NCBI GenBank assembly: GCA_024138025.1
Contig: JAMXBD010000635.1
Span: 372,001-436,000 of the forward strand
Length of the DNA: 64,000 bases
Origin: Combretum micranthum
Lineage: Eukaryota > Streptophyta > Magnoliopsida > Myrtales > Combretaceae
Direction of reading: 5' to 3'
The position numbers and the translations under genes were made by a program. The notes below the pieces were generated by a model, which saw nothing but the letters and a program-made list of their open reading frames with translations, had not been told where the DNA came from and did not search any database. Positions 10,511-22,060 of this stretch are shown here, piece after piece. The stretch's first letter is position 1; every line of letters begins with the position of its first letter.

Positions 10511-12539
10511 ATGGAGTTCTTTAAAGTTAGGAAGTTTCGGAAATCCACAAAACGCGATTTGGAGGAAAATCCCACTCAAGAAAACCAACAACCCAATGCA
10601 ACTCCCACTAATATTAACATTAACAATGCTAATGGCGATGCTTTCAATAAGCCACTTGTTTTGAATCCTACTCAAGTACAAGTACAACTAGAAGAAGAAG
10701 ATGATGATGACGATGATGACTTTATAACCAATGAGGTTAAGAGACGTCTCAAAGAACTCAGGAGGAACAGTTTCATGGTGTTGATACCTGAGGAGGAATC
10801 ATGCCCGGAGGAAGACGAGGAAGATGAAGATGAGGAAGAAGAAGCAGCAGTTACAAGTTGTACAGAGTGGAGGGATGTGGAAGCTGAAGGTCGTCAATGG
10901 TGGGGTGGCTTTGATGCTTTTCACGACAAGTACTCCGAAAGGATGCTCTTTTTTCATCGGATCACTGCTCACCACCTCAAGGAAGCTGCTGCTGGTATCA
11001 TTTCTCAAAATCAAATCTATTCTCAGTATCATTCTCCATCTTCTTTTTATTTTTATTTTTATAATGCCGTTTTGATCATCTTCTTATGCAATCTTTCTCG
11101 GGTGTGCTTGTTTTAGAGAAAACCTTTTTTTTTTTTGGTAAAGTGCTATTATAGTAAATAAGAATTTCAAGGGGAGGGGTTGGTGGGAGTGGGTTGGAGT
11201 TTTGCATATCTAAGTAGTAGTTTCCTCTTCCCCCCATCATTACTAAGCTTATTTATGTTTGCATTCTTTCAACAAGAACCCTTCTATGTGCTCACATCCC
11301 TGCTGATTGCGTGCGCCTTTTAAATCGAAGTTGCAACATTTGATTACAATAAGCTGGTGGATATATGTCGATTGGTGTGTCTGTGTCTTCTCCATTACTT
11401 TTCATCTGTAGCAAGTCGTAGTCACGAGTTTACCATGTATCTGGTGTGCAGGTTCTCGAGTTCCTTTCACTCCATCTCCAAGCCCAAGATCCGCATCCAA
11501 GAAGCTTACATCTCCCTTACGTTGCCTTTCCTTAAAAAGGATCGAAGAGCCTGATGAAGAAGAAACTCAGAGTCTTCAACAACAGCCAGAGAATGGCCTC
11601 TATCAGGACCTTGAGACTGCTTATGTAGCTCACATTTGCTTGTCTTGGGAGGCACTCCATTGCCAATACACTCAAATGCTTCAAAAATCTCATGCGAGCC
11701 TCAACTTCCGACGTGCTATAATTCCGGTGCACAACAACTTCAGCAATTTCAAGTCCTGCTGCAGAGGTTTATCGAAAATGAGCCTTTCGAGCGAGGGCTT
11801 AGGCCTGAGATATATGCACGCACCAGAATTACTTTGCCTAAGCTGCTACACGTGCCGAATGCACAAGGTAAAAGCATACTGAACACATCCTGAGAATACC
11901 TTGTTGTGGTATGTGTTACGTCTTTAACCTTTTTAGCTCGTGCAACATTACTTTAGCTCCTGAACGGGAAGGGAGGAAAGAAGAAGACTCCCCTTTTGTG
12001 GTTCTTGCCCCTGATCTTGTCCGGGTAATGGAGAATGCTATACTAACGTTCCAGTCCTTCCTAAAAATGGACAAGAAGAAGTCTAATGGAGTTCTGCACT
12101 TGCTTAGGAATCAAAGCCAGTTAGCTACTCCACTTCAGCAGGTCCAATCACTGCTTGAGAAGGTGAGTATATAATATAGAGTCACGTCACGTCACCTCAT
12201 TTGCTGCTTGAATTTCAAAGGGCATGTTGAGTTGAGTTTGATTTGGTTGGGTCATTTGATTTGATGGGGTGTTGTGTTAAATTGAAATTGGCAGAAAACA
12301 GCAAAATTGAAAGAGTTGCGGAAGAGGAGGAAAGGGTGGAAAAGAAGTCATGGCCTGAAGCAGATGAGGATGTGCAGCTGCTGTTTGGGCTGATAGATGT
12401 TAAGTTACTATCAAGGGTACTGAGGATGGAGAGAATCAGTAAGGAGCAGTTGTTTTGGTGCGAAGAAAAGATGAAAAAATTGGATCTGACGGATGGGAGG
12501 CTGCAGAGGGATCCTTCTCCCCTGCTATTCCCTTGTTGA
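10511..12539 (+). CDS. DUF1666 (ribosomal L34Ae-like) family protein, four exons, two frameshifts
   Basis: Exons: 10511-10994, 11452-11867, 11957-12162 and 12295-12539, all with GT/AG borders and compatible phases. The start ATG at 10511 (MEFFKVRKFRK) has G at -3 and +4. Exon 1 holds an acidic low-complexity stretch (EEEDDDDDDD) and the family core EWRDVEAEGRQWWGGFDAF then DKYSERMLFF. Exon 2 holds SRVPFTPSPSPRSASKK, LSWEALHCQYTQML and LQRFIENEPFERG. Exon 3 holds PFVVLAPDLVRVMENAI, and exon 4 DVQLLFGLIDVKLLSRVLRM then KEQLFWCEEKMKKLDL. The biochemical function is unknown; the ribosomal name is a weak annotation legacy. Two frames break: an A-run of five at 11683-11687 and one of four at 12340-12343 are each one base short of the family frame. 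With one base added at each, the coding length becomes 1353 bp (450 residues), exactly divisible by three. So this is either a very young pseudogene or an assembly with homopolymer errors. A decayed partial copy lies upstream. Confidence 0.8.
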
Positions 12540-13204
12540 CAAACAACCTAAAATATTCATTCTTGGGTTGTTGTTGTTGTAGTAGTAATGTGATGTCAAA
12601 TACTAAAAAGCAGGAAGCAAATGCTTTGTGAATTTTGTGATACACCTTTTCTTTTTTCTTTTCTTTTCTTGTTTTTTTTTTTTTTTGGTTTCAATTAAAT
12701 GCTTTTAAATTTGACTTGGGTATCATGTCTATGGTTTTATATTTGACCTCTTTTTATTTTTTTATGTTGTTCCTGGTCCCTGAATCCATCCATTAGACAT
12801 CGTTATGAAAAAGATACGATTGCTTTTGTCCTCCGGGTCCGGGTCTAAAGTCAAAAGAAGCCAAATTGAGGTTTTGAGGTGGCAGCGGCACAAGCATAGT
12901 TTAGTTTGACGCTAGCAAGCACCATAAAAGTGCAACATTAACCGAGGCTCTGGTGATAACTTTATTATAAAGTAATAGAAAAAAGAGCTAGCCAACCCCA
13001 GTCTCTCTCTCTCTCTCTCTCATGCCAAGCAGGTATCCCGATTTCCAATCCTTCGATATCCCCAATCATGGGAAATATTGTCTAGGAATCGTTTTAGGTC
13101 TAAGAAATCATAAATTGGGCTAAAGTAAAGGCCCTTTACCATCGAAAGACCCGGAGCGAATTACGATTCGTCATTCCTTAAAATAATTTATGGGTCTTAT
13201 TAGA
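12540..13204. other. 3' flank of DUF1666 gene, intergenic
   Basis: Probable 3' UTR to about 12720, with T-rich stretches. It is followed by GC-richer DNA (12830-13170) without any gene I recognise, and a (CT)10 microsatellite at 13002-13021. Confidence 0.5.
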
Positions 13205-13303
13205 GTGGTAAATTTTTATTTGTATCGCATTTGTATTTATAAGTTATTTGTATCTTTATTTGTATTTGTAACTTATCCATATGATATTTATATCGTATTA
13301 TAT
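13205..13303. repeat. R1 repeat, copy 2, left part (split by LTR)
   Basis: Words such as TTTTTATTTGTAT, CATTTGTATTTATAAGTTATTTG, GTAACTTATCCATATGATATTTATATCGTAT match R1 copy 1 at about 700-780. The match stops where the LTR block begins at 13309 and resumes after it at 17177. Confidence 0.5.
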
Positions 13304-13308
13304 CTTTT

Positions 13309-16300
13309 TGTCACGTCTTGAATTCGTTAAAGGTGCATCCAATTCGAAGTATTATATGCTAAGGCTAATCTAGTTTACAGTTTATCGTGATTATTGTTAA
13401 GCAAATTTTAGATTTTGAAATCATTGAATTAGTTTGTGGAAAAAATTAGAAATTTGCAGCACAAAATAAAATTTTCAGAACGTCTTTTTTAATAGGCTAC
13501 TCTAGAGAGTAAATCAATATATATATATATATATATAGCAAAGCACTATACCACTAAGTATTTCAAAATAAAGAGTTTATAAAATAGAATTAACACAATG
13601 ATCCATGAATCCTAATCATACCATTTGTCGAGAAATTCCCCGAAGTCCATATCATACCCCATGTAATCATATGTATTATCATCATAATTAATACCTGAAA
13701 AATAAATGAATGAGCTGAGGCCCAGTACGACATCAACACAAGCATACACGAGATAGACGCGCATATCTATTCTATATGTAATGCAACAATCGACAGTTTA
13801 TATCTTTAAATTAAAGCATACTAAGCAATAGTGAAGCACTCATACTCTGGAAATATGCTGGGAACCTGAGGGTTCTAAGTAGCAGCAACTGGTGAGGACG
13901 TAGATATAGGCAGACTGAATACCTATATCTTCTACCTTTACAAGTAATAGCCTCATCTGGAAGTCACAGCTGTTGGGTCAACAGGTCTCATAAACGTGAA
14001 CTACACTATATTACTTATCTCCGATCTATTAGACGTTATCCCACTACCTTTTCCCCTATCAGTTACTCGCAAAGCCACCCATGATTGCATAAACCCCTAA
14101 TACCTTGTTGGCACTGCCTAGTAAGGCTGCTGGCCCATAATATATGGTGCAGCTCAACCGGTCCCATAAACGTGAACCGCACAATATTACTTCTCTTTGA
14201 TCTATTAGACGTTATCTCACTATCGTTTCCCCCATTAGCTACTACAAAGCCACTCATAATGGCCTAAACTCCTAACTATCGTGTTGGCATCGCCTAGCAA
14301 GTGCTGCTGTCCCTCGGACTGGGTCTTGAAAACGGCCACACACAAGCAGCAAGCAATTGTTAAAGCGGACTTTAAGTATTAATTTATTTAAAATGTCAAT
14401 CCTAACATGCAACACACAAGTTACTGCATACCCGGTGCAAAATCTGTACTCTAAACAGATAGATAATAAACCAAAAGGTAAAGCAGATTCAAAGTGTGTA
14501 AATATCTACATAGGATATTAATTCGTATAAACATTTAAATGTATTGTTGCCTTATATTAAACTCATATAAAATACTCATGTTTTTAGTGAATATTTATTT
14601 GAAAAAATATATTCCATTTATTGATCATGGTCTATCTTGAGCCAATTATAAATTAATATGGTTTTATAGGAGTTCACCATTTTGATTAATAGTTAAAGTG
14701 TAAATTATTGGTTTCTGAAAAATTTACTAAGCCAATATTAGTTAATAAATCTATATTAGATTAATTTTGCCAAGTTGGATAGAATTAATTAATCAAATTT
14801 ATTTTATATCTAACTTAGTCTACTAAAACCCAATTTATGATAATTAGGTCATTAGAATGGTGTTTTAAATAACATATCATGTGTCAAATCTAATAAATTT
14901 TTTATTAAGTAAAATAACACATTTAAAATATAATTATTCTATTTGTATCATTTATATAATATTTTTACATCTAAATATGCTAATGAATTTAAACTAGTTT
15001 CCTATTATGTTTGTATCATCCTATAATGTCATATTTATTCCTATTTTATTAAATAAATTCCTAAAATTATAATAATTATTTATTTATCTTAAAATTCATC
15101 TTTGATGTGAAAACACATTATTTACATTTATTTCATATCCATTTGATTAGAATCAATTTGCCTTAAATTCTAATATCTTCATTTTTATAGAAAACCAGTA
15201 TGCACCTTATCTTTAATCAATTGGTTTACTATCTTAAATTCGGATTCTGAAGCTTAAATTTTTATGTAAACATCCGAACACATATATTTACATGTTTATA
15301 AGTTCATTTGGTCTAAACAAATTAGTTAATTATGGTTGTACTTTAAATTAAACTCATTCTATTTGGAAACAGGGCATTAGCAATGACAATCAATCGGTTC
15401 AGGTTGAGTTGACCATTAAGATGACCTATTTTTGGCTAGTTCACCACCAATTTTTTAAGTAGACACGTGGGTCTATTGTTTTGACGAGGATTCGCCACCA
15501 ACGGTGGCTGTTTGGTTGTCGTTTCAACCTCTAACATTGACACTCCAGATAGCATCAAAGGTCCTTTCAGCCCTGCTTTGATATTTTCGAAATTTCTTTT
15601 GTCTTTTTCAACTTCTAGCCTATTTGAACCATCTAAAACATGTTTATTCTATATTGTGTTATCTAGTTGATACTTTGATTTATATTTTACAAATTAAATC
15701 GTAAATCATAACTCATATTATCATCATCAACACAAGTTTATCAAATTTCCAGCTTATATCAAAATATACATGTGTGCATATATTTCAAGATTTTTGTTTG
15801 ATAATTTCACTTCAACAAAGTGTATCAATCTAATATAATCATATATGTATACATATTTCAACACATACATATCTAGACCTATATAATGATTTTACTAAAT
15901 CAATGACTATTATAACACATACGCATATATATATATATATATACAAACATACATGCTCATTTCGATTTTCATGCATACAAATATTAATCTATACTTAATC
16001 TAAGTTAATATTTAGTAAGTTACATGAATATATGTGTCATTAACATAATTAAATACACTAATTAAAATTATTAATTGAATTAGCAAAATCAATGAAGTAA
16101 TTGCCTCTCTACTACTTCTACCACTTAAGAGTTGATGGAGCTTCTTCAAGCCTATTTTCCTAACTTTAATCTTATTTATAGTCTTTAATTTCACCCAGGA
16201 ATTAATTCAAATAGATGTTAGATTATTGAAATAAAAGTGGATATCAAGAGTTATAAACTTAAGTAATACTTTGCCTTATGTGTGTTGATGTTGGAGACGA

Positions 16301-17170
16301 TTTTGTTATATATTTTAGAAGTGCTTTTGACAGTGAATTAGGAGGAGAGAGGTTACAAAGTTTTGTGGAGAATGGGCTAGGGTTTCTTCCTAAGATGCAC
16401 TTTTATATTGTGCGTATAATTATGTAGAATTCTATAGGGTTTAGGGGCATTTTGGCCATTTCACACTTTTAGAATTCTCTAGACTCTAGGGTTTAATTGA
16501 ATGTGTGTATGTGCGCGCACGCGCGTGCATGATGATATGATGGTACATGGGCTTATGAGCTTGGCTTTGGGAAGTTAGGCTTAGGTTATTGATTATGGGT
16601 TTTGAAAAAATTAGAAAAGGATAAAAGGAAAATGGGCTTATGGGCTTTTGGGCATTTGAAATTGGACTAAAGGATTTAGAAAAGGAAACTTGCCAATTGC
16701 ATTAGAAATTGAATAGAAGAAACCTAATTGAAGCAAAATTTTTGTCTCTTTTGAATTTAGGGTTTTAGAAATTTAGGGATTGATATTTGCAAGTGAATAT
16801 TTAGTTTTAAATTTCTAGAATTTAGGTTAAAATGACTAAATTGAAAGTTTAGGAGTTTACGCGATTAAACTTGACAAATAGAATTTATTTTGATAATTAG
16901 AAGATATTAAATAATTCGAATTTGTTAAAATAGGTAATTGAAGTAGCTTAATAAGTCAAATTGAGTATTTACGGTATTAGAATCTCTATTTTCAATTAAA
17001 TTCATTTACTAGTTCAGTTAGGTTAACTATCTTATAATATCTTATAGTTTGCAAAATTCCACTAGTTAAACCATTTAAAATTAATCTCTAAACTAAATTT
17101 AAATTAAGATCAAAATTACCCATATTTTCATACTAACTGTTTAATAATATCTGATTAACTTAAAAGAAAA
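13309..17170 (-). mobile_element. Long LTR (block E), probable solo LTR, inserted in R1
   Basis: On the minus strand the block ends with CAAGACGTGACA at 13309, a typical LTR 3' end. It contains a CTCATT...TTTTTCAGGTATTAATTATGATGA segment (about 13660-13720) like that in block D (59937-59985), and a TATA-like CAATATAAAA at 16410-16401 followed by a leader-like stretch. The right edge is set only by where repeat R1 resumes (about 17177); no target duplication is visible. A tandem duplication lies at 13976-14325. There is no gag-pol frame. Long LTRs of this sort are typical of Ty3/gypsy elements such as Tekay/Del; the lineage is inferred. Confidence 0.55.
13976..14325. repeat. Tandem duplication, 176-bp period, within LTR block E
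   Basis: Two adjacent units share CATAAACGTGAAC, GATCTATTAGACGTTATC, CACTA and GTTGGCA(C/T)(T/C)GCCTAG words. The first-unit landmark is at 13983 and the second at 14159. The units have diverged noticeably, so the duplication is old. Confidence 0.7.
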
Positions 17171-17176
17171 TTTAGG

Positions 17177-17300
17177 ATTTATGAATGAAGCCATTAGTGT
17201 TTCATCAGTATTTGTTTCTTGATAAATACCTGTTTAAAAATGACAAAAATATGATATCAAAATGATCGAGATATAATGAAACAAATAAACCTATCTTCCA
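17177..17300. repeat. R1 repeat, copy 2, right part
   Basis: ATTTATGAATGAAGCCATTAG followed by TTTCATCAGTATTTGTTTCTTGA and AATGACAAAAATATGA aligns with about 795-870 of R1 copy 1. It continues the left part at 13205-13303 across the intervening LTR. Confidence 0.5.
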
Positions 17301-18080
17301 CATATGGTTACTATTGTAAAATTACAATTGTTGACACATCATTTTTGCCCTTTTAAAAAGATAAAAAAAAATAAAAAATCAGAAAATTTTAGCAAAATAA
17401 AAAAGTATAATAAAAATTGAAAATGACAAAAAATACAAAAATTAATTAGAAAGATACAAAAAATAAAAATATTTAGAAATAGGAAACCCCTTTCTCTTAA
17501 AGAAATAGAAATATCTATTAAAAAAAAGAGAGAGAAGAAAAAAAAGTATATATTTAAAAAGAAGAGGAATTAAAAATAAAGATGATATATAATATATGTG
17601 TGAATGTATGATATTTGTAAACCATCTCTTCATTTATTATTATTCTTTTTTAAGTTTAATATTTATTTATGTAAGGTTTTTGGAAGAGTTTTTTAATTAA
17701 TTTGAACTTTGGATAATCTTTTTGGCCTATTTTATTTAAAACCGTAAGGGGCTTAAGTTTACTAATATAAATGAATTCCGGTGCCATAAACAATTGGAAT
17801 CATGGGTTGATTGAGTTGTAAAGCTTGTGTGTATAGAGGAAAGGTGTAGGTCGACCCCCGCTGAACGCAGGTTTTATTTTACTCCCTGGCGCGTAGGATA
17901 CATGCGTCTTCTCTTGTCTTGTCTTGTCTTGTCTCCTCCAAAGTGCCCCATCATGAAAGCTCAACTTGAGCTTTAGATATTCAAATAAACACGTTTATGA
18001 CTCATTTCTTTTGCGTTTTAATCTTATTAATTTAGATTCCAGAAATTTTATTTCTTTGAAATTTGATGTTTCAAATATTC
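17301..18080. other. Intergenic AT-rich DNA
   Basis: A and T runs dominate. CTTGTCTTGTCTTGTCTTGTC (about 17913-17933) is a short TTGTC microsatellite. No gene seen. Confidence 0.5.
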
Positions 18081-18179
18081 CTTAGATCAAAAGTTCAACC
18101 TTTTCGTTTCCTCGTAACTGCGGTTGACCATTAAGCTTCCAAAACGGCCATTAATGGCAGATTTTAATTCTTGAACTAA

Positions 18180-18780
18180 AGATATATGACCACCTCCCTC
18201 TCGATTCCAGACACAGAAGCTCTCAGCCTTCCCCTCCCTTTTTCTTCCTCCTTCGACTTCCTCTCTCTCTAAAACAGCCATGGAAAACCGTCATACCACA
18301 GCGATCCACTACTCCGACCAAAGCCCAGACCTTGCAACAGCTCAGCCATCGTCGTGATCCATACCGCCATCCGAAGTCACCCATCAGCAATTCTCCGACA
18401 CTCGTGACCAACCCAGGCCACCGCCACCAGCTCTACCCGAACACTTAACCGCCATGACTACCAACTGGCTACTCCATTACCGTTACCTTCATCGATCGAA
18501 CCTCCGACCTCTATAGCTGACCTCGATCGAAACCCAGAACCACCATCTACGAACCAAATACAAGCCCCAGCAACCAACGCCCACACGCGACCCATCACAA
18601 GAACCAAACCCCTTAAATCCATCGTGATCGAAAGAGAGAGAGAAATGTGTTCTGTTTTCCCTTTTCCGATCCAATTTTCTCAATCTAGAACCTTACCCAT
18701 GACCCGAAATCGTGCCGACCTGCTTTGTCCCACCCGTCCTGCTCCAAATCCGGACCGCGCATCCAACACCATTCCTCATT
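18180..18780. other. GC-richer island, probably repeat-derived, unidentified
   Basis: This 600-bp stretch differs sharply from its AT-rich surroundings, with many CCACC, CCGCCA, ATCGATCGAACC and AACCAGCAACC-like words. All frames contain stops and none has a recognisable domain. Such Cys/Pro-rich-looking leader DNA is often part of retroelement LTRs or untranslated leaders, but I found no ends, so the origin is open. Confidence 0.35.
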
Positions 18781-19116
18781 AATTGATTTCCACGATTCTG
18801 GTTACATTTTTGCTTGGTTCTTCTATTTTATTAATTCTTTAGTTTATTTATTTATTTATTTCAGTATTCTATGAATAAATGTACATGTAATTGTACCTAT
18901 AAAAAAAATAGTGGAAAAAATCTATATAAACATAAACTTAAATATAAATATGAGTATAAATAAAAATAAAAGGGACATAACAAAACATAATAACGCAAAA
19001 ATATATATACATGCATAATATAGAGTATATTTATATTAATATAAAATGTAATATGTGATATGCTCTGATTGCATGCTGTTATGATTTATATCAAAATTCA
19101 TGATTACGTACTTTAA

Positions 19117-20059
19117 GAGCATCTACAACCCTAAAGATCTTTATAGATAGACATCACTACGGAGCGGTTTCAAACCGCGAACCGTCACCGGCGGTTCCTG
19201 ACTCTGGAACCGCTTTGTTGGTAATGGTTCCGAACCGTTTAAGAACCCGCCGGAACCGGCGGTTTCACCTGGTCCGGAATCGCTATTCCGGACGCTGAAC
19301 TGGCTGTTCCAACCCGTTAAAAAAAAAATACACAAAACCGGAGAGGAAAAGGAAAAAAGGAGCGTGGCACGCTCGGGATGAGGCTGCGGCTGGGTGGGGG
19401 GTGCAGGAGGGGGGGTTACTTGCCGGAAAAAAAAAAAAAAGACATAACGAAATAAAAGAGAAAAAAAAAACATAACGAACTAACCGAAAAAAAAAAACAA
19501 AACATAACGACGAACCAAAAAAAAAAACTGTTCACTTGGAAGGAATCGCCCCTGCTCTGGCGGTTCCGGTTTGGGTTCGGGTCCGGAACCGACCCGAACC
19601 ATGCCGATGTCTATTTATAGACATCAGCTTATGAAATATCTCTCCTTTTTAAGAACTTCACTACTTTATTCCTAGGTTCTTTAGATAAGGTTGTTTATAA
19701 TTTTTTAAGATTTTATTGGTCTTAAACATTTTTTATATAATACTCTTTTTTATTGTCAAGTAATATTAATATAAATTATAATCTACAAAATTATGTAAGA
19801 ATAAATTAAATGAATATAAAAAGCAAAGCAAAAAAATAATAAAATAAAAAGAGAAGAAGTTCTGAACGTTTGACAAATATATGGAGATCATATAAAAAAC
19901 AAAGCAAAAAAATAATAAAATAAAAAAAGAGGCTAAAGTACCGGTTCTTGTCAGAGAATTTAAAAAAAAAATATAAAAACTCTCCCGTCCCACAAAGACC
20001 TAAGTTGAGATTCTTCCCACCTAGTGATTCTTGCTAAAGAGCTCCCGTTTGGGATGCTC
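19117..20059. mobile_element. Harbinger-like element with TAA duplication, composite
   Basis: The left end reads GAGCATCTACAACC and the right end, reverse-complemented, reads GAGCATCCCAAACGGG; TAA flanks both sides (19114-19116 and 20060-20062). The GAGCATC start is common in plant non-autonomous elements. Inside, about 19142-19626 is a GC-rich block bounded by ATAGATAGACATC and, inverted, ATAAATAGACATC. It is full of CGGTTCC/GGAACCG palindromic words and may be a second, nested element. No transposase frame is present. Confidence 0.6.
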
Positions 20060-20062
20060 TAA

Positions 20063-21934
20063 CAAATCTATAATGTATGGCATGAAAAATTGTCCTCTCA
20101 ATACATAAGCCAGTCAGTATAGAAAGTACAAATATCTATAAATTCATGGCTTGTTCATTCATTTATTTATTTTAAGTTTATGTGGCATAAGATCTTAAAT
20201 CTTTCTTTTTATTTATCATTAATCATTGGTCCATATATGTGTTAACGGCATTTGTCTATACTTATCGAAAACTAAAAATGGAAATATCTTGAAAAAAAGG
20301 AATAAAAATGTTTGTACCCATTTTGCCTTTCTCTTATCAGTAAATAAATTTGTTTTACTATCTAATAAATATATATCACTTAGTTATTTTCTAAAATACA
20401 AAAAATAGAATAAATGGGGTTTTCTCAACATTAGTATATTTTAGATGTTTTCAAAAATCTTGGAATAAACATTAGACTCATCAGGAATTTTCAAGAAAAC
20501 AAATACAAATCGGCTAAATAACTTAAACTTGATGATCTTCAGATACCTGCGAAGTGGTTACAATAATAAAAAACTCTTAGGAATTTTCAAAAAAATAATA
20601 AATATATATTTTTGTAAATATATAAACCCTTCTTCAAAAACAAAAGAAAAAAACCAAATAAATAAAAAAGTTGAAAAATCCAAAATTAACTCCTTTTTGA
20701 CCCATATTTTCAAAATTTCTAAAATCTATTCCAAGCCTAGATAGCCGTTTAAGTTTTAAAATAGTAGCAACCCTCAATTTCTGGTTTTTTACGCATACTA
20801 GTGGCCGAACTAAAAATCAAACCAGCCAATTGGTTTTTGGTTCACCTTTTTCTAACTTTAGTTGGTGGCGAGTCCAATCAAACAATTCGAAAATTAGGCT
20901 TTTTAATAAAATCCTACTGGTTCCTTGTCAAGTAATATGTGTCAAATGGACCAGGTTTGATATGGATCGAGACCTTTAGGAGAATAGGAGCAAAATTCAA
21001 GTTTGACAATAATAAAAATTCATATTTTCATCTCATGAATTGTTATTCATTATTTTTTTCATCACCTTTTTATAAGTACCCCAACTTGCAAATTGCAGAC
21101 GAGATGACTTATGGTTAGTGTTATTAATCCTAAATGCAACAAGTATATAATGGATATTTTGCCATAATTTGAAGTAATTCTATATTTTTTTCATGTGTCA
21201 ACTAAACATTGTAATAGTAGTCTTATAATAGTTACAATATATTTATTACATGTTGAAAGTTGAATTATTCAATATTGCTACAGTGAAGCAAAATTTATGG
21301 TTTATTCTATGTTTGATAGAGTAAACACATAGTATTGCTTATCCACGTATATCATTCATAAATATACTCAATAAGTAAAATTCTATGATGTTGTTATATT
21401 TTTTTAATAGATCAATGCACAAGTTAGTAATGTCTTAATTCATACCTAATTATGATTATATCACTAAAATATTATATTTTATTATAATGATCAGATGATT
21501 GATTGAATTATCCTATTAACGAACATTTCCAAAACATAATAATATTCTTTTTATAGGAGAAAATTTTCTGTGGATATTCTTAAAGGAAAATAATCATATG
21601 AAAAATAAAATTAGAAAAACTTAAAAAAGACCTCCGTACAGTCACAATGTAGTTTATACAATACACGTCGTTAGCCTTGGCCATATCAAACAAGTACAAT
21701 ATAAAAAATAAAATAAAAAATGGGGAAAAAATGGTTCTTTGGAGTAAAACAGCTTAAAGGGAAAAGCTGTGAAATCTCTCCACGAAATGCAATTGAAATG
21801 GTGAAATAGAGCTTCTAACGACAACAGTGATGCGACTAGAAGATGTAGTGAGGCAAAATTTAGTATCTAAAACTAAATCTTGGTATTAAAACAAAAGATT
21901 CTTAGGGTTTTTCTTTGATTGTCTGATTTTTTGT
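20063..21934. other. Intergenic, one possible retroelement scrap
   Basis: AT-rich with no gene. At about 20755-20990 the words TTGGTTTTTGGTTCACC and TTGGTGGCGAGTCC resemble the region just inside LTRs of some Ty3/gypsy elements. This is weak and no ends are seen. Confidence 0.35.
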
Positions 21935-22060
21935 ATTTGATCCATTTGATTTGTTTATAAGTACAAATTATATTTTTCATGTGTGTCTATTTCTTAATAA
22001 ATATCTACTCGAAACAGATAAAAATGAGATGTCAAACTGGATTCCTTAAGTTGCAATCCT
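21935..22060. repeat. R1 repeat, copy 3
   Basis: ATTTGATTTGTTTATAAGTAC, TTTTTCATGTGTGTCTATTTCTTAATAAATATC and AAACAGATAAAAATGA align in order with R1 copy 1. It is more diverged than the other two copies. Confidence 0.45.

Noticed and set aside
16501..16530. GTGTGTATGTGCGCGCACGCGC alternating stretch
   Set aside because: A short purine-pyrimidine alternation that could adopt Z-form, but too brief and isolated to call a feature.
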